DNA of 40,733 bases. It comes from JAFGKM01 sp964403465 (GTDB lineage Bacteria > Ratteibacteria > UBA8468 > B48-G9 > JAFGKM01). A program made the position numbers and the translations under genes. The stretch's first letter is position 1, and each line of letters opens with the position of its first letter. The stretch covers positions 1 to 40,733 of the forward strand of contig CAYOFY010000007.1 in the NCBI GenBank assembly GCA_964403465.1, in the 5' to 3' direction. The notes below the pieces were generated by a model, which was given only the letters and a program-made list of their open reading frames with translations, made no database searches and was not told the origin of the DNA. Shown piece after piece: positions 1 through 7,963 of the stretch.

Positions 1-54
1 TATTAATGAGGCAATGAAGGGCTCTTTATATAGAAATATTAATGAGGCAACGGG
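1..54. repeat. 36-bp tandem repeat at the window edge, inverted partner of 18273-18310
   Basis: The 14-mer TATTAATGAGGCAA occurs at 1-14 and again at 37-50, giving a 36-bp period with about 1.4 units visible. Read on the minus strand, 54 down to 17 matches plus-strand 18273-18310 with about two mismatches in 38 nt. The window probably begins where an assembly stopped inside this repeat. The element carries the stop codon that ends the neighbouring solute-binding-protein ORF. I see no CRISPR-like spacers and no transposase. Its nature (interspersed repeat, end of a small mobile element, or assembly branch point) is unresolved. Confidence 0.7.
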
Positions 55-608
55 CCCTTCTTGAGAATACCGAACATCTCGCTGTAGTCCTGTAACGGTA
101 TGAGTATTATATGCGGGTCAAAACCGCCATAGATTTTTTCAAAAGCCTCTTCCTGCACAGAATCTTCCAGTACCCCGACACGCTTGCCGGTAAGGTCAAG
201 CAGGGAATGAATGCCGCTGCCGCGCCTTGCGTATATCTGGAACCAGTCTGATAGAACCGGCTCATTGTGGAATGCAAAAATCTCACCGCGCTGCTCGCTA
301 TACGCCACGTCAGGCATAAGGTCGATTTCGCCAGCCTTCAGGCGTTCAAGGCACTTTGTCCACGTCCCCGGTACATATTTCAGCGACCAGCCCTCTTCTT
401 CCGCAATTACCTGTATTATATCAACAAAAATCCCTTCCGGGTGTCCTGATTCAGACATGGCTACCTTCGGGCTGTTCTGATATATGCCTATTCTTACATT
501 CTGTCCTGCGCGGCTAACACAGGGAGTAAGAAAAAAGAAGAACAGGATTGACACTGCGTTACGCAGGTGGACCGCAGATAAAGCTGGATTTGCTCTTGGT
601 TTAAACAT
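39..608 (-). CDS. Periplasmic solute-binding protein (HisJ/PBPb type), 3' truncated by the edge repeat
   Basis: The 189-aa product starts with a hydrophobic signal segment (about residues 17-35, containing FFFFLTP). It continues as a type-2 periplasmic binding domain: VRIGIYQNSPK near the N terminus, GIFVDIIQVIAEEEGW, then LKAGEIDLMPDVAYSEQR and a second-lobe LTGKRVGVLEDS. Such domains bind small solutes, or act as sensor modules ahead of histidine kinase or GGDEF domains. The family needs roughly 220-250 residues. Here the reading frame passes from ILKKG straight into repeat sequence (PLPH, stop) in the middle of the second lobe, so the native C terminus is missing. Either the gene was disrupted by the repeat or the contig end is chimeric. 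Whether a kinase or cyclase domain followed cannot be seen. Confidence 0.75.
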   Translation of the reverse strand: MFKPRANPALSAVHLRNAVSILFFFFLTPCVSRAGQNVRIGIYQNSPKVAMSESGHPEGIFVDIIQVIAEEEGWSLKYVPGTWTKCLERLKAGEIDLMPDVAYSEQRGEIFAFHNEPVLSDWFQIYARRGSGIHSLLDLTGKRVGVLEDSVQEEAFEKIYGGFDPHIILIPLQDYSEMFGILKKGPLPH

Positions 609-714
609 GAGTAATGTCTCTTTCGTAAAGCGCGATTCGGTTATTATCAGAGATCAGTTACATCATGCTGAGTTCTTCATAACACAAAAGGGAAATATTA
701 CCTCTTTTTTGGAA

Positions 715-743
715 ATTATATCATACCGCCACTTCAGATAAAA
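715..743 (-). promoter_or_regulatory. Extended -10 promoter for the solute-binding protein gene
   Basis: On the minus strand TGATATAAT (715-723) is an extended -10 element. A weak -35 (TTTTAT, 738-743) lies 17 bp upstream. It would give a leader of about 100 nt before the ATG at 608. This is inferred from consensus similarity only. Confidence 0.4.
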
Positions 744-793
744 ACTCTCCTGTGATAAAGTCTTTGATTTTCAGTTCTTCAAATATCCCGTTT

Positions 794-2446
794 TCACCTG
801 CCACGCAAACTCTTTAATATGGATTCTCTTTTTTCCAGCAGGGCTTCCGGGAGTCTGTCGTAATAGTGAGCATGGCTGAAAACATAAGGTACGGGAGAGG
901 TCAATTCGGTGCTCGCCCGGGAGCCATATTTCCTTTTTGACGCTTCCATTATGGCGATATCTTCCATGCCGTCCCGCAGGATTTTGAGGCGCAGTGAAGG
1001 GAGTGCTTTCCCATCTTTTTCTCTGGGAGGATAGACCAGAAACCCGTTTCCGTGATGGACACCCGCATACGGGTAGGAAGACTCCTTGTTTTCAATTTCC
1101 ACGGTCTGCCAGAAATTTTCCGGTATTACATTCCAGTCGCTGTTACCGGACCATATCAGGACACCTTTTGCTTTATAATACCACGACATCCAGAGCGCCA
1201 GTCTGTGTTCCAGAGCGGCGTTGTCAATGAGCATGTTGGGTGCCAGAGTTAAAGGTGCCCGCATCTGGTACCGTATGGGAAGATGGCAGTAGTAATGCCA
1301 GAGTTCCGGCTTTGCTGGAATTTTGAATTTCGCGGGGTCGTATAAGAAACTGGAAAGATCGGTAAGCCATATATCGCATCCCTTTTCCATCTGCGGATGG
1401 TATTCCGAAGCCAGGAAGATTCTTAGATCGGGATATTTTTCCCTGGTTTGCTGTGCATATGGAATACATTTTTCTGCAAAAATTTCTTCTGACGGCTCGT
1501 CCGCATTGCTGTAAATCATGCAACGGCTCAACCAGTTTTTCTCTTTCAAATGCCGGTACAGATTCTCATCAGGTTCTGGTATCTCAAAAACTTTCTGCCC
1601 GTTATCAAGCAGGAACTGGAAAAACCCATCAAGGTTTTCCGGGTTCCCTGAATTCCAGAGTTTCTGGAAATAACCGCCTGTGAGTGGCTGCAGATGGTGT
1701 TCCAGGGCTAACAGACACATATCTCTGAACTGCAGGTCAGAAAGTTTCCCTTGATTAAACCATGCAACAAGTGGATATCTATTCGGTTCTATTTTCAATC
1801 TTGCGACTTCCAGCGGCATGGCAACGGAGACTTTCTGTCCCTTGCTGTTTGTCACGGTTACACCGCAGACGAATTCTGTCTTGTTGAAATCTTCCGGAAT
1901 TTTCAATTCTATGAGAAAGACTGCCAGGTCGGTTCCTGAAATCTCGGCAGAATTTTCCGGGACCAGCGGGTCAGGCCAGAATTCGCTGGCAAACCTCGGG
2001 TAGTTGCAACTGCCAAGTTTTACGTATTCCTCGTGGTATACTTCACTCTTTACCGGCGCGGATACTTGAATTGAATACCGGTCATTACCCGCTCCTGTCC
2101 TGGGCAGGACTGCGACTTGAAAACTTGCTGTTGCCCCGGTTACCGTCCAGACAGGTCTGATAGTGTTTTCATTTCCGGAGGCAATAATATTTCCACGGAA
2201 CCAGTATTTGTTCCTGAAAATCTTTTCCAGGTTATGGTGTATACCCAGAACAAAATCAGTCTGCCTCTCGTGGGGAAAATAGGTTTGAAAGCGTGTAATC
2301 TGGTCGCTGAAAGCAAGACCCCACGGGTCTACCGAGTTAAGAAAGTTTTTTTCCTCTTCAGGCAATGTTTTTACATCAACGGCGGGACAGAGTGAAGATG
2401 TCCAGAATAAACAAATGGAGAGTACACAAAATATATTACGAAACAT
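794..2446 (-). CDS. Secreted DUF4091-domain glycoside-hydrolase-like protein
   Basis: The protein has 550 aa with an N-terminal signal peptide (MFRNIFCVLSICLFWTSS, cleavage near residue 22). The C-terminal part carries the DUF4091 pattern: WHYYCHLPIRYQMRAP, LWMSWYYKAKGVLIWSGN, GNGFLVYPP and LPSLRLKILRDGMEDIAIME. DUF4091 proteins are predicted TIM-barrel carbohydrate-active enzymes common in Planctomycetes, Lentisphaerae and Bacteroidetes; the substrate is unknown. The middle contains an acidic stretch (YSNADEPSEEIF) of the kind often seen near active sites of such barrels. The start is supported by AGGAGG about 9 nt upstream of the ATG. It lies 112 bp from the esterase gene on the same strand, so the two may be co-expressed. 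Family assignment is confident; enzymatic activity is inferred. Confidence 0.8.
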   Translation of the reverse strand: MFRNIFCVLSICLFWTSSLCPAVDVKTLPEEEKNFLNSVDPWGLAFSDQITRFQTYFPHERQTDFVLGIHHNLEKIFRNKYWFRGNIIASGNENTIRPVWTVTGATASFQVAVLPRTGAGNDRYSIQVSAPVKSEVYHEEYVKLGSCNYPRFASEFWPDPLVPENSAEISGTDLAVFLIELKIPEDFNKTEFVCGVTVTNSKGQKVSVAMPLEVARLKIEPNRYPLVAWFNQGKLSDLQFRDMCLLALEHHLQPLTGGYFQKLWNSGNPENLDGFFQFLLDNGQKVFEIPEPDENLYRHLKEKNWLSRCMIYSNADEPSEEIFAEKCIPYAQQTREKYPDLRIFLASEYHPQMEKGCDIWLTDLSSFLYDPAKFKIPAKPELWHYYCHLPIRYQMRAPLTLAPNMLIDNAALEHRLALWMSWYYKAKGVLIWSGNSDWNVIPENFWQTVEIENKESSYPYAGVHHGNGFLVYPPREKDGKALPSLRLKILRDGMEDIAIMEASKRKYGSRASTELTSPVPYVFSHAHYYDRLPEALLEKRESILKSLRGR

Positions 2447-2558
2447 GTGAAGTTCCTCCTCAGCAGAAATCAGGTGAAAGCCGGACTATTGGCATAGCCA
2501 TTTTATAATATGAGCCGGGTATATTCAATTGTTGCTTGACCGTTGGCGATCCAGACCG

Positions 2559-3581
2559 TCAAAGCGGATTATTCTTAGCCTGAAGGTGCGTGCGGAAGAA
2601 AAGCACGGCGCGTCTCATCATTTTTTCTGTGATCTCATGTCCGGCTTCAGGTTCTCTGCATACCCAGACCGATTGAGGGAGTTTTTCTTCCCTGCACCGC
2701 CTGTTAATCGCATTTACGAAGGCACGGATCATCGGCTCAGGAGTCCCTTCGTCTTTTGCTCCCGTGCAGAAAAGGAATTTTCGCGGTGCGGCAAGCGCAA
2801 CCACCTGGTCCCAGTCAATACCCTCCGCAATCATCCCGGGGATGAAATGGTAAAGACAGTGAGCCAGCCGGTATCGGTAAAATTGATGTCTTAATGTCGC
2901 AAAACTGGCAAAGCATACCGCTGCCTTGATTCTCTTGTTTATTGAGGCCAGGATATAATTCTGCGTACTTCCACCTGACAGGCCGACCGAACCGATTGTT
3001 CTTGCGCCGAGCAATTCCAGTACCTCTATTGCACGCGAGTTGTCCCAGACAGATTTCCAGCAGAGACTTTTTCCCCGTGCGGTCAGTTCCATGTGCCTGT
3101 TAATTTCGTCAAAAAACTCGGTACTGTATCCCCATGCCGTTCTTCGTTCCCCGAAACAGAGAGCATCAGGAGCAAGGACGCGGAATCCCTCCAGTGCCAT
3201 GCGGTAGGTGTACTGTTTCGGGTCTCCGGGTTCCGGGCTGCAGTGCATTTCCTTGCCCTGGACAAAACAGATACCGCCTCCGTGTGCGTGGATTGAAAGG
3301 ATGCCGGGAGCATCCCGGGGTATATCCTTCCGGAACAAATGAAACGCGGCGACTTCTTCGCCGGGTTCCACGAAGTATTCAACACGTTGTTTGATGATGT
3401 TTCCTTGAAGGCGGGTTTCTCCGGTAACCTTGAGTTTCAGAGGCGTAGATGGAGGATAAAATTTTCCCATAAGTTGTGAAAACCTCCGTTTTACCTCTTT
3501 CCATGGCAGTTGGTCAGGATAATTCTTGGGTTTCCCGACAAAGACCGATGGAATATGCGGTGCAGCAAATTTTTCTTTCAT
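2559..3581 (-). CDS. Alpha/beta hydrolase (dienelactone hydrolase / acetyl-xylan-esterase-like)
   Basis: The 340-aa protein has no signal peptide. The alpha/beta-hydrolase catalytic set is visible: an oxyanion-region HAHGGG (about 98-103), the nucleophile elbow GLSGG with Ser202, Asp277 in GAKDEGTP, and His314 in EAGHEIT. Length and layout fit the large serine esterases that deacetylate sugars or cleave other small esters (Abhydrolase_7/AXE1-like). The exact substrate is not predictable. The neighbours are a DUF4091 protein downstream and, further away, glycosidase-like genes, which suggests plant or algal polysaccharide processing. A good minus-strand promoter lies at 3672-3699, and GAGGTG precedes the ATG. 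Confidence 0.8.
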   Translation of the reverse strand: MKEKFAAPHIPSVFVGKPKNYPDQLPWKEVKRRFSQLMGKFYPPSTPLKLKVTGETRLQGNIIKQRVEYFVEPGEEVAAFHLFRKDIPRDAPGILSIHAHGGGICFVQGKEMHCSPEPGDPKQYTYRMALEGFRVLAPDALCFGERRTAWGYSTEFFDEINRHMELTARGKSLCWKSVWDNSRAIEVLELLGARTIGSVGLSGGSTQNYILASINKRIKAAVCFASFATLRHQFYRYRLAHCLYHFIPGMIAEGIDWDQVVALAAPRKFLFCTGAKDEGTPEPMIRAFVNAINRRCREEKLPQSVWVCREPEAGHEITEKMMRRAVLFFRTHLQAKNNPL

Positions 3582-3671
3582 GGATTTTCACCTCGCTCAA
3601 TTTCAGAGTATTGTATTGCCGGCCACCCGACTGAAATTCGCCTTGTTTAAAGGTTCGGCGGCTTGCTCTCT

Positions 3672-3699
3672 ATTTTATATTGCTATTTCACACTGTCAA
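3672..3699 (-). promoter_or_regulatory. Sigma-70-like promoter of the esterase gene
   Basis: On the minus strand, a perfect TTGACA (-35, 3694-3699) is separated by 16 bp from TAAAAT (-10, 3672-3677). It would place the start of transcription near 3665, giving a leader of about 84 nt before the ATG at 3581. Confidence 0.6.
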
Positions 3700-3753
3700 A
3701 TTCAGACATACGGATTTGTCTGTATTGTCTCCTACCCGGAAATTTCTGTGGGG

Positions 3754-3784
3754 CCCGCCCTTTGTCTCCTTTGACAAGGACGGG
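3754..3784. terminator. GC-rich hairpin, possible terminator
   Basis: CCCGCCCTTTGTC (3754-3766) pairs with GACAAGGACGGG (3773-3784) with one mismatch and one bulge, leaving a 6-nt loop. No T-tract follows on either strand, so a rho-independent terminator is only one possibility. Confidence 0.3.
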
Positions 3785-3793
3785 TGTCAGTAG

Positions 3794-4003
3794 TAAATTA
3801 TCTCTCTATGGTTAGATTTCCTGTTTCAATTGAAGCGGTCTTTCCTGGNNNNNNNNNNNNNNNNNNNNNNNNNNNNNNNNNNNNNNNNNNNNNNNNNNNN
3901 NNNNNNNNNNNNNNNNNNNNNNNNNNNNNNNNNNNNNNNNNNNNNNNNTAAATTATCTCTCTATGGTTAGATTTCCTGTTTCAATTGAAGCGGTCTTTCC
4001 TGG
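3794..4003. other. 100-N scaffold gap (3849-3948) flanked by identical 55-bp sequences
   Basis: Bases 3794-3848 and 3949-4003 are identical over 55 bp and sit immediately either side of exactly 100 Ns. This pattern is typical of two contigs that overlap by one k-mer of a de Bruijn graph (k=55) and were joined with a standard-length gap. The most economical reading is that the 55 bp exist once and the gap is not real. A graph branch here also means the 55-mer may occur elsewhere or vary between strains. Confidence 0.8.
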
Positions 4004-4141
4004 ACTGCTGTTGAGATACGTGCGAATGGACCGTCACGCGGAGTGCCTGTAAAGATTGGTTGTTTAACCAGAAATCCTGTGGATGTTGAATTCACAGCAG
4101 AGATTCATCGGACAACATATCCTTCTGTTATGATCGGGTGA
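3989..4141 (+). pseudogene. Short coding-like fragment, unidentified
   Basis: An open frame of 50 codons follows an in-frame TGA (3986-3988) and ends in TGA at 4139-4141. Its translation ends in VDVEFTAEIHRTTYPSVMIG and has the composition of a real protein rather than a shadow frame. It has no plausible start codon with a ribosome-binding site and begins inside the 55-bp duplicated flank of the scaffold gap. It may be the C terminus of a gene lost at the contig junction or a decayed copy of a repeated gene. I do not recognise the family. Confidence 0.3.
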
Positions 4142-4168
4142 AAGGGAGCCGGACAGGTCGCGAGAACA

Positions 4169-4711
4169 ATGAATGTGAAATTCACCTCTGTGAATGGTCA
4201 TCAATCGGGTCTGATTGCCGCGCTATTGCGCGCCAGTTATGCCGGGTTGACAGGGGTTGAACCACTCTGGGAACAGGAACAGGAGAAGTGGGACGAGTAC
4301 GACCGGCAGGTTTTTGCGTATCCTGAGACTATCGGTGCCTGCCTTTTCCTGACGTTGGTTGACGGAGAGATTGCAGGTTTCGGCTCGTGGGACCCAAGGC
4401 AAATGCCGGCATGCGCAGTTATAGGACACAACTGTATCCTGCCTGCATTCCGCGGTAAGGGTCTGGGCAAACAGCAGATTCAGGAGATTCTCCGCAGGTT
4501 TCAGATACTTGGCGTCAGAACCGCAAAGGTTTCAACCAGCGACCATTCGTTTTTCATCCCTGCCCGGCATATGTATGTAGCATGCGGATTCCGTGAGATA
4601 AAACGAGTTCCATGGGACAGGAACCACGGCCGCAAAATTATTGAATATGAAAAAGAGCTGGTATTAAAAACTGACAGGCAATCCTTCTATCGGCGTACTG
4701 CGGAAAAATGA
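4169..4711 (+). CDS. GNAT-family N-acetyltransferase
   Basis: The 180-aa protein has the GNAT fold signature. An internal strand with VDGEIAGFGSWDP is followed by motif A, ILPAFRGKGLGKQQIQEILR, whose RGKGLG forms the acetyl-CoA pyrophosphate loop. Near the C terminus an aromatic MYVACGFRE corresponds to motif B. These enzymes transfer an acetyl group from acetyl-CoA to amines; the substrate is not predictable. The stop codon overlaps the start of the next gene by 4 nt (ATGA), so the two are translationally coupled. The upstream region is disturbed by the scaffold gap, so its promoter cannot be judged. Confidence 0.8.
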   Translation: MNVKFTSVNGHQSGLIAALLRASYAGLTGVEPLWEQEQEKWDEYDRQVFAYPETIGACLFLTLVDGEIAGFGSWDPRQMPACAVIGHNCILPAFRGKGLGKQQIQEILRRFQILGVRTAKVSTSDHSFFIPARHMYVACGFREIKRVPWDRNHGRKIIEYEKELVLKTDRQSFYRRTAEK

Positions 4712-5841
4712 AAATACCTGTATCCTGGCTGAAGCGATCTTCTTTGATTCTATTCCTTTGCTGTTTTTTTTCGGTAAGCGCGCTTATATTTTCACAGATT
4801 GAATTTCAAACTCTCTCGGACTCTGTAATTTCACCCGCGGGGACGAAGGGTGCCAGGCCGGACGCACTATATTTTGATGGGAAGTTCTACGTGGCGTATC
4901 TCCAGATATCTCCTGTCAGAACCTTTCGCCTTATTGCGCTGGATAAGGACCTCATGTTGACGGGAACAACCGATCTTTACTCGGGCGAGGATGAACCGAC
5001 TGATATCCGTATCTGCACGGACGGCATAAAATTCCTCTACTGTGCCTTTGAAACCACCGGATTCAAAAGAGATGTTCCCAATCACCTGAACATCGCCCGA
5101 TATGAATTCACCCGGTCACTTCCTGTTCTGGTTGACTCAAAGACGGAAGTTGCCGCTGCCATGCCCGTTGTTATTCCTGACGGCCTGCCGAAGCCGGGAG
5201 ATAATCTGGTTGATGACCCGGCGCCCTTTGCATACAGAGGATATTATTATGCGATCACCCGGAAATGGGAATCGGCGATTCTGGAAATTCACAGGTTCTC
5301 ATCCGACCTGCAGCGCATGAAAACCTACAATCTCGATGTTGGCAAATCTTTCCCGGGGCTCCACCTTTCAGTCAATTCCCTGGTTGAAATTGATGGGAAG
5401 CCATACCTTGTCTCCGGGGTAAGCAACGGGCCTCCGATAGACCAACGCTTCTTTTCCTATATTGAGGCAATCGGATTTGATGAATCAATGACACGGGTCG
5501 CAGGTAAACCCGTGGTTCTTTCGAAAACAGGAAAATACGAAGATTATGTTGCATGTGCGAAATATTCCGGTGGGATGCTGTTCGTGGGATATGACAAAAG
5601 GGAATTTCATAGCCCGGAAGCAGGGCTATCTGACCATGCCGGGATGATAAAGGTATTCAACCCGAAAAACGGGTTCAGGGAAATCGGTTCCATTCAGGTC
5701 AATTCGGGCCGGATGATAGACAACCATTTCACTTTTGAAATAGCGGATGGGAAGTTATATGTCTTCTATCAGACTCCGGACGAAGAAATCCGGGGAAGTG
5801 TTATCGCTTTCAAGAGCGTCAATACGTCAGATCCAAGATGA
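4708..5841 (+). CDS. Secreted protein of unknown function, probable beta-propeller
   Basis: The 377-aa protein starts with a signal peptide (KRSSLILFLCCFFSVSALIF, cleavage near residue 30). The mature part is rich in alternating hydrophobic strands with recurring phrases of the type DGKFYVAYLQ, DGIKFLYCAFE, YRGYYYAITRKW, DGKPYLVSGV and ADGKLYVFYQTP, spaced roughly 50-70 residues apart. That spacing fits the blades of a five- to six-bladed beta-propeller, as in many secreted sialidase-like or glycan-binding proteins. I do not recognise a specific family and see no catalytic motif. It is translationally coupled to the upstream acetyltransferase and ends tail-to-tail with the minus-strand glycosidase-like gene, 19 bp away. 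Confidence 0.6.
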   Translation: MKIPVSWLKRSSLILFLCCFFSVSALIFSQIEFQTLSDSVISPAGTKGARPDALYFDGKFYVAYLQISPVRTFRLIALDKDLMLTGTTDLYSGEDEPTDIRICTDGIKFLYCAFETTGFKRDVPNHLNIARYEFTRSLPVLVDSKTEVAAAMPVVIPDGLPKPGDNLVDDPAPFAYRGYYYAITRKWESAILEIHRFSSDLQRMKTYNLDVGKSFPGLHLSVNSLVEIDGKPYLVSGVSNGPPIDQRFFSYIEAIGFDESMTRVAGKPVVLSKTGKYEDYVACAKYSGGMLFVGYDKREFHSPEAGLSDHAGMIKVFNPKNGFREIGSIQVNSGRMIDNHFTFEIADGKLYVFYQTPDEEIRGSVIAFKSVNTSDPR

Positions 5842-5860
5842 ACCGTAAATATGCGGAGGT

Positions 5861-7957
5861 TTATTCTTGCATGACAATAATGTTATATCCGGTTAGGGCC
5901 GGCAGACTTATCCTCAGGTAACCGTTTTCTTTCCTGAAATTCAACCTTCTGTCCGTTGAGATATCAACGATTTTCCGATAAGCCCTGTCCGTTTTGATAC
6001 TGAAATATTTTCCTCTTACAGGGATGATTTCTGAAACCGGTCTTGTCCTGTCAAAAGAGCAGTTTACAAGGTGGATTATTCCATGGCCGGTCTTATTTCT
6101 TGTAACTGTTGATTCCACCGTGTCGGGCAAATCCGTAACTACCGGCATGAGATTATTTGTAAACCACTCAATAGATTGCCTGAAAAACTGGCTGTATTCC
6201 AGAAAACCTTTGCAGTGGTATAACCTGAAAAATTCTCCGGGTATATAAATTACCTTCCCTTTACCGTATCTCCTTGCAACAATTGAAGGATGAGCGGTTT
6301 CTTCCTGCGGGTAATCACAGTAATACCGGCATCTTTTCAAAAGCACGGCAATTGCATTCTTTGTAACGATTGAAATATATTTACCGCCTGCAGGGAAAAG
6401 GTTCTCTTTCAGCCCATTCTTGTTCACAGTATGGTTTACCACAAATTTGCTGTAGGCAACTGAATATCCCGGGGACTGTTCCCCGATGTCAGCCACGTAT
6501 TTTGCTCCGAAGACATCCCTCAGGGCAAAATTTTTCATCCTTTTTCCTTCCCGACCGTAAAGTGATGTTTCATATGTTGCAAATACTGCCCCTCCGTTTC
6601 TGAGATATCTTCTTATTTCCCTGCACTGTGCCGGGGTGAGGTGGATAACGTTGGGAAGGATGATGACCCTGTAGTTTTTCAGGTTATGAAAAACCATGTC
6701 TCTGTCCAGCAGAAAGTCATACGGTATATGATTTCTTATCATCAATTCGTAGACACCGGCAAATTCCTTTTTGAATTCCTCAATCTTCTCTGCATTTCCA
6801 AGGCAATATGCTCTCAAACTCTTTGATGAAAAGACAATTCCTGTAAATTTATCGTAATCAACGTTGCTGAAAATATCCTTATGTCTGGAAACCAGTTTGA
6901 AAACTGCTCTGATACCAGGCATGCCTTTCTGGCTGACAGGAGGCGCCCACGGCATGTTCCAAACCATCGGACGGCCACCGTTTGCCATAACCTTTGCCGC
7001 TTTTATCTTTGCTTCTTCCGGGGAAGGGGGTATGTAACTGAACGGATACATGGCATATTCCACCCATGTCCAGACGGGGAGTCCGATGCTTCTGCCAAAT
7101 GCGCACTGCTCATTTATGTGTTCAAACGGCTGGTTATAGAATCTGACCGCGGATTCCGTGTGTATCCCGTCAGCAATCTTATGCGCATATTCGTGGTTAT
7201 CCTCGGGAGAATACCTGACTGTTTCGGTCCAGAAGATTCCCCTGTTGAAAATGACAGGTATTTTGGGGTTCGTGCTTCTTGCGGAAGCCACTACGCTTCT
7301 TGCGATTTTCCGGGATTCTCTGACGAACCAGTTTGAGTATTTCTGGGTCCGGAGGGAATTCCAGTCTTCCCTTGGTGGAATCCTTTCGCCGAAACGTTTC
7401 CTGCACCAGATGCATTCGCAGAAAGGCTCTATTCCGAAGTTATCTATATATATGGCATCCGCCTTGCCTGTGGCTGCGATTTCTTCAACTATTTTTCGGA
7501 AATAGTCCATGAAAGGGCTGCTGGGACACATAGGATACAGCATAATTGACATATGTTTATCCAGGTCAAGAAAGGTATATGGCTTGCCATTCAGTTTGAC
7601 TATCCAGTCCGGATGTTGCCCGTAGAGGTCGGTAACCCATTTTGAATTGATATATACAACCAGTCTTATATTTTGTTTCCTGCATTCAATCTCAAACTCA
7701 TCAAGTAAATTCCTTCCGTTCAGAAAAGGAGCCTCAGGGGCTACCTTAGAGGAATAGTAAGCCTGTCCCTGGTGCGAAAACATACCAAGTCTGATTGTAT
7801 TAGCTCCTGTGTTTTTGACTGTCAGAACCACTTCAGAAGGGTGTAACTCGCAATTGTTTAGGTCAAAATACGTCGGTTCAATTGCAATGCCCAGCATATC
7901 AGCGATAATGGGATTCTTGCTCAACATCTTTATATGAAGAAAAACCCCGGGGTTCAT
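5861..7957 (-). CDS. GHL6-like glycoside hydrolase with beta-galactosidase-type trimerisation domain
   Basis: The protein has 698 aa with no signal peptide. The first part (about 40-350) resembles hypothetical glycosyl hydrolase 6 TIM barrels: GANTIRLGMFSHQGQAYY, HPDWIVKLNGKPY, then DAIYIDNFG with Asp172 and a Cys cluster (FCECIWC, 179-185). HTESA (Glu268) is a candidate second acid. Residues about 375-600 form a GATase1-like, beta-galactosidase trimerisation-type domain (YRVIILPNVIHLTPAQ, RYLRNGGAVFATYE, YGKGKVIYIPGEFF). It is the last gene of a minus-strand operon, 6 bp after the SGNH hydrolase. GGAG lies 12 nt before the chosen ATG, and a perfect 12-bp palindrome (7943-7954) follows the start codon directly. 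An intracellular sugar-processing role is inferred. Confidence 0.75.
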   Translation of the reverse strand: MNPGVFLHIKMLSKNPIIADMLGIAIEPTYFDLNNCELHPSEVVLTVKNTGANTIRLGMFSHQGQAYYSSKVAPEAPFLNGRNLLDEFEIECRKQNIRLVVYINSKWVTDLYGQHPDWIVKLNGKPYTFLDLDKHMSIMLYPMCPSSPFMDYFRKIVEEIAATGKADAIYIDNFGIEPFCECIWCRKRFGERIPPREDWNSLRTQKYSNWFVRESRKIARSVVASARSTNPKIPVIFNRGIFWTETVRYSPEDNHEYAHKIADGIHTESAVRFYNQPFEHINEQCAFGRSIGLPVWTWVEYAMYPFSYIPPSPEEAKIKAAKVMANGGRPMVWNMPWAPPVSQKGMPGIRAVFKLVSRHKDIFSNVDYDKFTGIVFSSKSLRAYCLGNAEKIEEFKKEFAGVYELMIRNHIPYDFLLDRDMVFHNLKNYRVIILPNVIHLTPAQCREIRRYLRNGGAVFATYETSLYGREGKRMKNFALRDVFGAKYVADIGEQSPGYSVAYSKFVVNHTVNKNGLKENLFPAGGKYISIVTKNAIAVLLKRCRYYCDYPQEETAHPSIVARRYGKGKVIYIPGEFFRLYHCKGFLEYSQFFRQSIEWFTNNLMPVVTDLPDTVESTVTRNKTGHGIIHLVNCSFDRTRPVSEIIPVRGKYFSIKTDRAYRKIVDISTDRRLNFRKENGYLRISLPALTGYNIIVMQE

Positions 7958-7963
7958 CCGTCA

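Larger units (their letters stand above)
3582..4168. other. Intergenic region containing a scaffold gap
   Basis: These 587 bp contain no intact gene. They hold the promoter of the minus-strand esterase (3672-3699), a GC-rich hairpin (3754-3784), a 100-N gap with identical 55-bp flanks (3794-4003), and a 50-codon coding-like remnant (3989-4141). I see no tRNA or riboswitch. The true length is probably about 155 bp shorter. Confidence 0.7.

Noticed and set aside
1..54. CRISPR array suspected from a 36-bp period at the window edge
   Set aside because: The period is a direct tandem repeat with no distinct spacers, and the partner copy at 18273 is a single unit without array or cas genes.
609..793. 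A 27-codon minus-strand frame (GTG start, ending in GEFLSEVAV) downstream of the DUF4091 gene
   Set aside because: It looks protein-like but is very short, overlaps the previous stop and has no ribosome-binding site. It is probably chance.
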